DNA of 10,660 nucleotides from CAJBIL01 sp049295655 (GCA_049295655.1 JBAQRB010000139.1:1-10660), one strand, 5' to 3'. Shown: positions 1 to 6,436, numbered from the stretch's first letter. The notes: generated from the sequence alone by a model not told the origin. Translations and numbers: made by a program.

Positions 1-992
1 GCCGCGGGAGCGTTGGCATCGACGCGCTGGCGGCCGACGCCGAACTCGTGCACTTCGCCGAATCGCTGCTCGCCGGCGCGATCGGCAGCGCCTCGGCGCG
101 CGTGCTGGTCGCCTCGGTCGCCAAGGAGGAGCCGCTCAGCCTCGCCGAGGTGATGAACATTCTCGACGAGGCCTCGCAGTTGCGGACCTACAGCCGCGAA
201 CTCGAACGCAAGTCGGCCGAGCTGACGGCGGCGACGCGCGAGCTGAAGGCGGCCAACGAGCGCCTGCAGGAACTCGACCGCCTGAAGGACGACTTCATGT
301 CGTCGGTGACGCACGAGTTGCGCACGCCGCTGACCTCGATTCGCGCCTTGTCCGAAATCCTGTACGACGACCCGAAGGTCGCGCTCGGTGATCGCAAGCG
401 CTTTCTCGGTCTGATCGTCAGCGAAGCCGAGCGCCTGACGCGCCTCGTGAACCAGACGCTCGACATGGCCAAGATCGAATCCGGGCACGCCGACTGGCAC
501 GCCAGCGAAATTGACCTCAAGCAATTGATCGAGCAGTCGGTCGAGGCGACCCGCCAGCTGTTCAACGAAAAGGGCGCGCGCATCGAGCTTGATCTGCCGG
601 CCGGCTTGCCGTGCATCCGCGCCGACCACGACCGCCTGATCCAGGTCATGCTCAACCTGCTGGCCAACGCGGCGAAGTTCCTTGAACCCGGCTCCGGCTG
701 CGTCCGCATCGGGCTGCGTGCGCAGCCGGGCGGGCTGGAGGTGAGCGTTGCCGACAACGGGCCGGGCATCCGGCCGGCCGACCAGCAGATCATTTTCGAG
801 AAATTTCGTCAGGTTGGCGATACGATGACCGGAAAACCGGCGGGCACCGGTCTCGGCTTGCCGATCAGCCGGCGCATCGTCGAATATTTCGGCGGCCGGC
901 TGTGGGTCGAGAGCGCCGTCGGCGAAGGCGCCACCTTCCGCTTCTTCCTGCCTTTCGGGTCGGCGGAGACTTTGGTTTTGAAGGGCGGTTAA
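1..992 (+). CDS. Sensor histidine kinase, C-terminal part (probable SLC5 symporter-kinase fusion), cut by left edge
   Basis: The frame is open from base 3, so the start lies outside the window; the GTG at 48 is internal. Seen in order: a short flank (SLLAGAIGSASARVLVASV, KEEPLSLAEVM), a coiled coil with LERKSAEL/LKAANERLQEL, and a complete HisKA/HATPase core. The phospho-acceptor His of THELRTPL is at 312-314, the N box (LLANAAKF) has its Asn at 666-668, and ADNGPG, the IFEKF F box and GTGLGLPISRRIVEYFGG follow. All catalytic motifs are intact, so it should autophosphorylate and pass phosphate to the receiver protein encoded at 1109. Known: this type of flank joins SLC5 Na+/solute transporter domains to kinases of the CrbS/MxtR type, which control acetate and carbon use. 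The transporter part itself is not visible, so this is inference. About 12 residues follow the usual LPF end, and the TAA stop lies in an inverted repeat. Confidence 0.9.
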   Translation, partial: RGSVGIDALAADAELVHFAESLLAGAIGSASARVLVASVAKEEPLSLAEVMNILDEASQLRTYSRELERKSAELTAATRELKAANERLQELDRLKDDFMSSVTHELRTPLTSIRALSEILYDDPKVALGDRKRFLGLIVSEAERLTRLVNQTLDMAKIESGHADWHASEIDLKQLIEQSVEATRQLFNEKGARIELDLPAGLPCIRADHDRLIQVMLNLLANAAKFLEPGSGCVRIGLRAQPGGLEVSVADNGPGIRPADQQIIFEKFRQVGDTMTGKPAGTGLGLPISRRIVEYFGGRLWVESAVGEGATFRFFLPFGSAETLVLKGG

Positions 993-1078
993 CCACGGCG
1001 GGCACGGCGGGCACAACGAAAAACAAAAATTTATATTGATTGGGTTCTTCGCCGTGCCCGCCGTGTTCGCCGTGGTTA
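990..1078. repeat. Long imperfect inverted repeat (hairpin element) between kinase and regulator genes
   Basis: Left arm 990-1014 and right arm 1054-1078 are reverse complements at 23 of 25 positions; the two mismatches (GG 1001-1002 against TT 1066-1067) become G-U pairs in RNA, giving a continuous 25-bp stem. Each arm is built of 9-nt units of the type CACGGCGRR, and the centre is AT-rich (aaaaacaaaaatttatattg). Five T residues (1084-1088) lie just downstream, so the transcript could act as a terminator or attenuator. Read as protein the arms give HGGHGGHGE or AVPAVFAVV, the mark of dispersed palindromic intergenic elements seen in many environmental bacteria (from memory, no search made). 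The left arm supplies the last two bases of the kinase stop codon. Confidence 0.8.
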
Positions 1079-1108
1079 GCTGCTTTTTCTAGGTTCAATG
1101 GAGACAGA

Positions 1109-1489
1109 ATGACAAAAAAAATCCTGATAGCCGATGACGAACAAAACATCGTCATTTCCCTCGAATTCCTGCTGCGCCGCGAAGGTTTTGACGTGCTCGT
1201 CGCGATCGACGGCGAGGAGGCGCTGAGCAAGGCGCGTGCCGAACGTCCTGACCTCGTGCTGCTCGACGTGATGATGCCGAAGATGAACGGCTTCGACGTC
1301 TGCCAGGCGCTGCGCGCCGACCCCGGGCTGGCCGCGATGCGCATCATGATGCTCACCGCCAAGGGGCGCGACACCGAGGTCAGCAAGGGGCTGGCGCTCG
1401 GGGCCGATGCCTACGTCACCAAGCCTTTTTCGACCCGGGATCTGCTCGCCCAGGTTCGTCAGCTGCTGGCGGTCCAGGGGAATCGATGA
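1109..1489 (+). CDS. Single-domain response regulator (CheY-like receiver)
   Basis: This 126-residue protein is a lone receiver domain without an output domain. Phosphorylation-site residues are all present: acidic pocket D9/D10, phospho-acceptor D53 (LLDVMMPKMNG), T83 (MMLTAKG) and K105 (VTKPF). The ATG at 1109 is chosen because GGAG lies at 1100-1103 and the protein then starts with the standard MTKKILIADDE; a longer frame from 1040 would translate the right arm of the inverted repeat and is unlikely. It probably takes phosphate from the kinase ending at 992 and acts by protein-protein contact, perhaps with the membrane protein encoded next, whose ATG overlaps its stop (ATGA at 1486). Known CrbR/ErdR partners of symporter-kinases carry a LuxR DNA-binding domain, so a receiver-only partner differs from that arrangement. 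Confidence 0.93.
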   Translation: MTKKILIADDEQNIVISLEFLLRREGFDVLVAIDGEEALSKARAERPDLVLLDVMMPKMNGFDVCQALRADPGLAAMRIMMLTAKGRDTEVSKGLALGADAYVTKPFSTRDLLAQVRQLLAVQGNR

Positions 1490-3636
1490 ATTCGTCGCGC
1501 AAGCTCGTTTTCGCCTCGGCGGCCTTGTGCCTCTTCCTGCTCGCGCTGGTCGCGGCGGTGGTTGCGCTGATGCGGGCTGGCGGCGAGGCCGGGGAGGGGG
1601 GCGAAATGGCGCTCGCCTTTGCCGACCGGGTTGCCGCGATCCTGATGGTCAGTGCTTTGGCCTGCGTCCTGGCGGTTGCGGCGCTGCGCGAATTCCATGC
1701 GCGCTACGTGCGCGCCAGCCTGCGTCTGGCCGAGGAAACCGGCGCGCTGGCGGCGCACGGCGGCGTTCGCGTCGGCCTTGATGACTTCGTCGCCCCCGAA
1801 CTGCAGGCGCTGGGCTGCGCCGTGAATCGGCTGGCAAGCGTGCGCGACGCGCTGGAGAGCGACGTTGCCGGCCGTGTCCGCGCAGCGCGCGCTTCGCTCG
1901 AAGAGGAGCGCAGCCGCCTCGCGGCGCTGATGGCCGATCTCAACCAGAGTGTCATCGTCTGCAACCTCGACGGCCGGATCCTGCTCTACAACCAGCGCGC
2001 CAGCGAGGAGTCGAGCGGTCCGGCCGAAGGCGGCAAGACCGAGCTGCTCGGGCTCGGCCGTTCGATCTACACGCTGTTCGATCGCAGCCTGATCGCCCAC
2101 GCGCTCGATCGCCTGCAGCAGGCGACCGGCGGCACGCAGTTCGTCACCACGACGCGCAGCGGGCGGCTGCTGCGCGCGCACATGTCGCCGGTACAGGCCG
2201 CTGATTCTGCCGATGCCACTCATTCCGCCGCGCTCAGTGGCTTTGTGCTGATTCTCGACGACATCACCGCCGAACACGAACGCGATGCGCGGCGCGACGG
2301 CCTGATCCAGTCGCTGACCGAAGGCGGGCGCGGCCCGCTCGGCAATATCCGCGCGGCAGCCGAGACGCTGGCCGATTTTTCCGACATGAGCGCAGCCCAG
2401 CGCGAGCGCTTCCTTGGCGTGATCCGCGACGAGGCCCGTACGCTGTCGGGTTATCTCGACCGCGCGGCCAGCGCCTTTTCCGACGATCTGCGCGCCCGCT
2501 GGCCGCTTGAGGAAATGCTCGGCGCCGAACTGGTCGGCGCGGCGCTGCGGCGCATCGGCGAACGCACGCCGGTCGTTGCGCATGGCGAAGCGGTCGATGG
2601 CGGCATCTGGCTGCGCATCGACAGCTTCGGCCTGCTGCAGGCGCTGGGCTTTCTGGCCGCACGCCTGTACGACGAATACGGCATCCGCGACGTGCGGCTC
2701 GCCCTGTCGCGCGAAGGGCGCCTCGCGCAACTCGACCTGATCTGGGTCGGCACGTCGATGAACAACGAAACGGCGATGAGCTGGGAGATGGATTCGATGA
2801 ATGCCGGCGGCGAGGCCCGTTCGCTTTCGGTGCGCGACGTCGTCGATCGCTGCAACGGCGAGATCTGGTTCCAGCGCGAACGCGCTTCGCATCGCGCTTA
2901 TTTCCGCATCCTGCTGCCGGTTTCCGGCGCGCCGAAGGACGCCGTGCGTGGCAAGGCCGTGGCAGCGTCGGGCAGCCGGCCCGAGTTCTACGATTTCGAT
3001 CTTTTCCGCCGCTCGGCCGCCGCCTTGCAACTCGACGACTGCCCGCTCGGCGAGCTCGCCTACACGGTCTTCGACACCGAAACGACCGGCCTCGATCCCT
3101 CGGGCGGCGACGAGATCATCCAGATCGGTGCGACGCGCATCGTCAATCGCCGCCTGCTCGCGCACGAGTGTTTCGAGCAGCTCGTCGATCCGCAGCGCCC
3201 GTTGTCGGCGGCGTCGATCCGCATCCACGGCATCACGCCGGATCTGCTGCTCGGCCGGCCGACGATAGCCAGCGTTCTACCGGCCTTCCACGCTTTTTGC
3301 GCCGATACGGTGCTGGTCGCGCACAACGCCGCGTTCGACATGCGCTTCCTGCAACTCAAGGAGGCGAGTCTGGGCGTGCGCTTCGAGCAGCCGGTGCTCG
3401 ATACGCTGCTGCTCTCGGCGGTGCTCCATCCGAACCAGGAAATGCATCGCCTCGAAGCGATCGCCGAGCGCCTCGGTGTCTCGGTAGTCGGCCGCCATAC
3501 GGCGCTCGGCGATGCGCTGGTGACCGGCGAAGTGTTCCTCAAGATGCTGCCGCTGCTTGCCGCGATGGGCATCCACACCCTGCGCGAGGCGCGCGAAGCG
3601 AGCGAAAGGACGTTCCATGCCCGACTCAGTTACTGA
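1486..3636 (+). CDS. Membrane-anchored PAS/degenerate histidine kinase fused to DnaQ-like 3'-5' exonuclease
   Basis: A 716-residue fusion. Two hydrophobic segments (about residues 7-29 and 45-67) anchor it in the inner membrane. A charged helix follows, then a PAS-like domain (about 145-262; VIVCNLDGRILLYNQRA). Next is a histidine-kinase-like region in which the H box reads LTEGGRGPL at 277-285, with E279 where the phospho-His should be. The ATPase-like part (about 350-485) ends in an RAYFRILLPV strand but has no recognisable N box or DxGxG, so it is probably a pseudokinase. The C-terminal part (about 520-705) is a complete DEDDh exonuclease: D530/E532 in DTETTG, D618 in AHNAAFD, and H671/D676 in RHTALGD, as in DNA polymerase III epsilon and RNase T relatives. 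Its substrate cannot be told from sequence; it may be DNA, RNA or a small nucleotide. The start overlaps the regulator stop (ATGA), suggesting translational coupling. Homologous exonucleases are known beside symporter-kinases and DUF294 genes. Confidence 0.9.
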   Translation: MNSSRKLVFASAALCLFLLALVAAVVALMRAGGEAGEGGEMALAFADRVAAILMVSALACVLAVAALREFHARYVRASLRLAEETGALAAHGGVRVGLDDFVAPELQALGCAVNRLASVRDALESDVAGRVRAARASLEEERSRLAALMADLNQSVIVCNLDGRILLYNQRASEESSGPAEGGKTELLGLGRSIYTLFDRSLIAHALDRLQQATGGTQFVTTTRSGRLLRAHMSPVQAADSADATHSAALSGFVLILDDITAEHERDARRDGLIQSLTEGGRGPLGNIRAAAETLADFSDMSAAQRERFLGVIRDEARTLSGYLDRAASAFSDDLRARWPLEEMLGAELVGAALRRIGERTPVVAHGEAVDGGIWLRIDSFGLLQALGFLAARLYDEYGIRDVRLALSREGRLAQLDLIWVGTSMNNETAMSWEMDSMNAGGEARSLSVRDVVDRCNGEIWFQRERASHRAYFRILLPVSGAPKDAVRGKAVAASGSRPEFYDFDLFRRSAAALQLDDCPLGELAYTVFDTETTGLDPSGGDEIIQIGATRIVNRRLLAHECFEQLVDPQRPLSAASIRIHGITPDLLLGRPTIASVLPAFHAFCADTVLVAHNAAFDMRFLQLKEASLGVRFEQPVLDTLLLSAVLHPNQEMHRLEAIAERLGVSVVGRHTALGDALVTGEVFLKMLPLLAAMGIHTLREAREASERTFHARLSY
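3605..3610 (+). promoter_or_regulatory. Ribosome binding site deciding the start of the CBS/DUF294 gene
   Basis: AAAGGA lies 6 nt before the ATG at 3617, inside the end of the exonuclease gene. It favours 3617 over in-frame codons further upstream (frame open from 3557), which would lengthen the overlap with the exonuclease gene and give an Arg/Ala-rich, family-untypical N-terminus. Confidence 0.6.
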
Positions 3637-5104
3637 TTCCGCTACTGATCCCGGCCGTGCCGCGGCAAATGGCGCGATGCGCTCGCCCTACACGGCGCTG
3701 CGCCACTTGGTGCATGCCGCGCCGCTTTGCGTGCCGCCTTCGGCCAGCGTGCGCGAGGCCTTGCGCACGCTCGACGCGGCGCGTAGCGATGCGCTGGTCG
3801 TCGTCGACGAGGCAAGCCGCGTCCCGCTCGGCATCGTCACGCTGCGCGACGTGCTGCACCGGCTGGTCATCGAGGCGGGCGATCTCGATGCGCCGGTCGC
3901 CGCGATCATGACCGGCGGGCTGATCACGCTGCCGGCCGATGCCACGGCGCATCAGGCCAGCGTCGTGATGGTCCGGCGCGGCGTGCGTCACCTCGTGCTG
4001 ACCGAGGCCGATGGCTGTTATTTCAACCTCGTCGCCCAGTCCGATCTTTACGCACTGCCCGGCGCGCACACCGCCGAACTGGTCGCGGCCATCCTCGCCA
4101 CCCGCGATCTTGCCGGGCTCGCCGCGCTGGCCGGCGAAGTGCGCCGCCTGGCCGCCTCCTTGCTCGGCGAGGGGCTTGGCGCCGAAGCCGTCTGCCAGCG
4201 CATTTCCGAACTCAACGACCTGCTGACGCTGCAGGTGATCGAACTGACCGCCGGCGGCTTCGATTTGCCCTACGTGCCGTGGTGCTGGCTCGTCTTCGGC
4301 TCCGAAGGGCGGCTCGAACAGACACTGGCCACCGATCAGGACAACGGACTGATCTTCGCGGCCAGTTCGGACGACGAGGCCGCCGTCCTGCGCCAATCGT
4401 TTCTGCCCTTTGCCCGCGCCGTCAACGAGGCGCTCGATGCCTGCGGCTTTCCGCTGTGCAAGGGCAACATCATGGCCAGCAATCCGGCCTGGTGTCTCTC
4501 GCTCACCGAGTGGCGCTCGGCGTTCGCCGCATGGATGCGCGAGGCGCAGCCGGAAGCGCTGCTCAATTCGACGATTTTCTTCGATTTCCGCGCGCTCTAC
4601 GGGCAGGAGTCGCTGGCCGGCGAGCTGCGCGAATGGCTGCTGGCGCGGGCGCCGGCGCATCCGATCTTTCTGCGCGCGCTGGTCGATAACACGATCAACT
4701 GGCCGTCGCCGCTCAACTGGTGGCAGGGTTTCCGCTACGACGGCGACAAGGCCTTCCCGCACACGATCGACCTCAAGCTGCACGGATCGCGCCCGTTTGT
4801 CGATGCGGCGCGCATTTACGCGCTGGCCAGGGGGGTGCCGGACACCAATACCGTCGAGCGCCTGCGCGCCGCTGCCGGTACGATCGGTATGCCGGCCCGC
4901 GAGACGGCGGCGCTGGTCGACGCTTTCTATCACATCCAGCGCCTGCGCCTCGAGCATCAGGTCGGCGGCAGCGCCGGCGAGTCGCCCAACCGCGTGAACC
5001 CCGACCAGTTGCACGAACTCGACCGGCTGATCCTCAAGGAGTCGCTGAAACAGGCGCACAGCCTGCAACAGCGGCTGGCCAGGGATTACGCGGCGGGGCA
5101 GTAA
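3617..5104 (+). CDS. CBS-pair / DUF294 putative nucleotidyltransferase
   Basis: A 495-residue soluble protein. Two CBS motifs (about residues 31-89 and 95-152; VTLRDVLHRL and AQSDLYAL) form a likely adenine-nucleotide-sensing pair. A GlnD-like nucleotidyltransferase domain (DUF294) follows: G228-S229 in FGSEGRLEQ and the metal-binding pair D240/D242 in TDQDNG look intact. The C-terminal DUF294_C region (about 335-480) includes NSTIFFDFRALYG, NWPSPLNWWQGF and a helical end. Many relatives carry an N-terminal cyclic-nucleotide-binding domain and run to roughly 600 residues; here only about 30 residues precede the CBS pair, so that domain is absent. The start overlaps the exonuclease gene by 20 nt, marking one operon. 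By analogy with GlnD it may add a nucleotide to a protein or small molecule and respond to energy charge; the substrate is unknown. No terminator fits in the 8 nt before the converging gene. Confidence 0.9.
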   Translation: MPDSVTDSATDPGRAAANGAMRSPYTALRHLVHAAPLCVPPSASVREALRTLDAARSDALVVVDEASRVPLGIVTLRDVLHRLVIEAGDLDAPVAAIMTGGLITLPADATAHQASVVMVRRGVRHLVLTEADGCYFNLVAQSDLYALPGAHTAELVAAILATRDLAGLAALAGEVRRLAASLLGEGLGAEAVCQRISELNDLLTLQVIELTAGGFDLPYVPWCWLVFGSEGRLEQTLATDQDNGLIFAASSDDEAAVLRQSFLPFARAVNEALDACGFPLCKGNIMASNPAWCLSLTEWRSAFAAWMREAQPEALLNSTIFFDFRALYGQESLAGELREWLLARAPAHPIFLRALVDNTINWPSPLNWWQGFRYDGDKAFPHTIDLKLHGSRPFVDAARIYALARGVPDTNTVERLRAAAGTIGMPARETAALVDAFYHIQRLRLEHQVGGSAGESPNRVNPDQLHELDRLILKESLKQAHSLQQRLARDYAAGQ

Positions 5105-5112
5105 GCGGGGGG

Positions 5113-5538
5113 TCAGTGCTCGAATCGGGCGCGGAAAGCCGCTGGCACTTGGGCGATCTTGCGCGTCGCGTAGTCGAAGAAAACAATCCCGGTCTTGCCG
5201 CGCGCGACTTCCCGGCTGCTCGCTTTCTCGTTCATGCACCACAGCAGGTCGCAGCCCTTGCTGCCGAACTCGGCAGCGCCCATGCGCACGACCATCACCT
5301 CGCCGTGGAAAGCCTCCGAGCGGTACTGCAGCGCCGCATCCGAAACGATGATGCCGACGCCGTCGACGTCAAGTTCGCTGTAGCCGAGCGACTGGAAAAA
5401 GCGCGCCCGCGCTTCCGATACCACGGTCAGCAGCAGCGCGTTGTCCAGATGCCCGCCGTAGTTCATGTGGCTCAGGTACAGCGTGATTTCGGTGGAGAAC
5501 GGCAGCTGCTCGGGAAGTTCGATCTGGATACGCGGCAT
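5113..5538 (-). CDS. Hotdog-fold thioesterase-family protein
   Basis: A 141-residue protein of the usual size for a single hotdog domain of the 4-hydroxybenzoyl-CoA thioesterase (4HBT/FadM-like) group. The signature helix region reads LSHMNYGGHLDNALLL (residues 22-37), followed by SEARARFFQSLGYSE, and the strands IIVSDAALQYRSEAFHGEVMVVRM and TGIVFFDYATRKIAQVP fit the central sheet. Family members hydrolyse acyl- or aryl-CoA thioesters. Compared with FadM-type DLDTYGHVNN, the usual acidic residues are H24 and N26 here, while G29-H30 and N33 remain, so activity or substrate may differ. The ATG at 5538 lies 24 nt after the ProQ-family stop, so the two are probably one transcript; the ribosome site is weak (GGAT about 14 nt upstream). 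Its end faces the DUF294 gene. Confidence 0.85.
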   Translation of the reverse strand: MPRIQIELPEQLPFSTEITLYLSHMNYGGHLDNALLLTVVSEARARFFQSLGYSELDVDGVGIIVSDAALQYRSEAFHGEVMVVRMGAAEFGSKGCDLLWCMNEKASSREVARGKTGIVFFDYATRKIAQVPAAFRARFEH

Positions 5539-5562
5539 GATTTTTGTTCGGGAATCCAGCGT

Positions 5563-5991
5563 TCAGGAACGGCCGAATTTGGCGACCAGCTGGCCCAGCT
5601 TCTCCGTGCGCTGGCGTTCGGCGGTTTCGGCCTCGCGCTGCATCCTGCGGCGCTCGGTTTCGTTTTTCGAGCGCTCGCGCAGTGTCTCCTGCGCGTGCTT
5701 GCGGTGCTCGTCGGTCAGCGCATCGGCGGTGCTGCCGTCGAGGTTGCAGCGTGCTGCGGCTTTGGCGACCGCCTTCATGTAGCGCAGCGAGTTGGTGTGC
5801 ATGCGCAGGGCAATGCGCAGAATCTTGCGGTCGAGATCGGGGCGCTGTGCGAGCAGTTGCTTGTCGATGCCGATGGCCAGCGGCATGCATTCGCGAAAGG
5901 CGGGGAATTCTTCCTGCAATGCCTTGAGCAGCAAGCGGGCATGATGGACGGGAGTGGGGGCTGGCGCGGGGGTTGGACTCGAGATGTTCAT
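5563..5991 (-). CDS. proQ: ProQ/FinO-domain RNA-binding protein
   Basis: A 142-residue minimal ProQ/FinO protein. The domain covers about residues 20-115: LLKALQEEFPAF, PLAIGIDKQL, LRIALRMHTNSLRYMKAV and CNLDGS are the family's conserved stretches. A charged C-terminal tail (about 108-135, ERSKNETERRRMQREAE) replaces the Tudor-like domain of E. coli ProQ, as in small versions such as the neisserial one. The N-terminus has a Pro/Ala-rich lead of about 15 residues (TPAPAPTP). Known: these proteins bind structured RNA, often 3' ends and terminator hairpins, and act as global RNA chaperones or regulators of plasmid sRNA pairing. The ATG at 5991 is the first possible start because an in-frame TGA lies four codons upstream; no good Shine-Dalgarno is seen. 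The symbol is by domain family, and a paralog elsewhere in the genome cannot be excluded. Confidence 0.88.
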   Translation of the reverse strand: MNISSPTPAPAPTPVHHARLLLKALQEEFPAFRECMPLAIGIDKQLLAQRPDLDRKILRIALRMHTNSLRYMKAVAKAAARCNLDGSTADALTDEHRKHAQETLRERSKNETERRRMQREAETAERQRTEKLGQLVAKFGRS

Positions 5992-6185
5992 TGACTGGAA
6001 TCATGTGCGTGATCGGGGATTCCTGAGCGTACCACAGCAAGTTCGAATCCGGCGACGAAGCGCGATCCCCGAACCGTATTTACCACTTTTTGGCGTAATG
6101 CCAGCCGGAAGGCGCCGTAGCATGCTTCACATGACTGTGGCACTATTTGCGAAAGCCTGAACTGCTGGCGATCGGGCAAGAAATA

Positions 6186-6219
6186 TGGCGCGAATTCCTA
6201 CAGGCATTGGCGCGAATTC
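6186..6219. repeat. 12-bp direct repeat with 22-bp period, possible operator
   Basis: TGGCGCGAATTC occurs at 6186-6197 and again, identically, at 6208-6219. The 22-bp period is about two helical turns, so both copies face the same side of the DNA, as expected for two sites of one regulator. The copies lie about 50-80 nt upstream of the TATACT box at 6268 and could be activator sites for the regulator gene at 6437. The function is inference; the repeat itself is plain. Confidence 0.6.
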
Positions 6220-6241
6220 TGAGCGGCGCAGAGTATTCGCC

Positions 6242-6273
6242 TTACAGTCAATTTATGACAATCCATCTATACT
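6242..6273 (+). promoter_or_regulatory. Weak candidate sigma-70 promoter for the NarL-type regulator operon
   Basis: A good -10 box TATACT lies at 6268-6273. The best -35 is poor: TTACAG at 6242-6247 gives a 20-nt spacer, and the 17-nt position (CAGTCA, 6245-6250) matches badly. If used, the transcript would have a leader of about 155 nt before the ATG at 6437. An activated promoter would fit the direct repeats upstream. Confidence 0.3.
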
Positions 6274-6300
6274 GTTTGGCGTCATTGCTTGATCACGTTT

Positions 6301-6323
6301 CATCGGCCGGCCGAATGCCGATG
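6301..6323 (+). other. Small stem-loop followed by T-rich stretch in regulator leader
   Basis: CATCGGC (6301-6307) pairs perfectly with GCCGATG (6317-6323) around a 9-nt loop, followed by ggttttctctttc. It could be a weak attenuator or terminator-like leader structure if transcription starts near 6280. Seven base pairs are short, so chance is possible. Confidence 0.3.
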
Positions 6324-6436
6324 GGTTTTCTCTTTCATTATCGTTTGCGATGCGCTGCCGGAAAACCGGGTTCCCGCCGGGTTTCATGGGTGGAAGCCTG
6401 GCAGCGATTTCAACAGTGAGCGACACCCGCAAAAAT

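Larger units (their letters stand above)
5992..6436. other. Divergent intergenic region between proQ-family gene and NarL-type regulator
   Basis: These 445 nt carry the control regions of two divergent transcription units and are visibly less GC-rich than the genes. Seen inside: an 8-bp inverted repeat TCGGGGAT/ATCCCCGA (6013-6020, 6065-6072) in the probable leader of the minus-strand gene; a TGGC-N5-GCCA palindrome (6091-6103); a 12-bp direct repeat (6186-6219); a TATACT box (6268-6273); a small stem-loop (6301-6323); and a tandem CCGGGTT (6366-6372, 6377-6383) 11 nt apart. No RNA gene or convincing protein gene was recognised. Confidence 0.6.

Noticed and set aside
1040..1108. N-terminal extension of the receiver protein
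   Set aside because: It would translate the right arm of the inverted repeat (PCPPCSPW...), and a good ribosome site plus a standard N-terminus point to ATG 1109.
1459..3228. Minus-strand open frame of about 589 codons opposite the exonuclease fusion gene
   Set aside because: Antisense shadow of a well-supported gene, rich in Arg, Ala, Gln and Asp with no recognisable domain. The similar frame at 3626-5242 opposite the DUF294 gene is rejected for the same reason.
5369..6040. Minus-strand 223-codon frame overlapping the ProQ-family and thioesterase genes
   Set aside because: It runs in another frame through two genes with clear domains, and its Arg/Ala-rich composition marks it as a shadow.
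6041..6050. GTTCGAATCC resembling a tRNA T-loop
   Set aside because: The flanking bases (gcaag and ccggc) do not form a 5-bp T stem, and no acceptor, D or anticodon arm is found around it.
6137..6150. Sigma-54-like promoter TGTGGCAC...TTTGC
   Set aside because: The GG and GC elements are 10 nt apart (6139 and 6149) instead of the required 12, so the spacing is wrong for sigma-54.
6147..6419. Plus-strand 90-codon frame starting with TTG in the divergent intergenic region
   Set aside because: Rare start codon, no ribosome site and no family resemblance; it crosses the repeat and stem-loop, and its end runs past the possible GTG start of the regulator.
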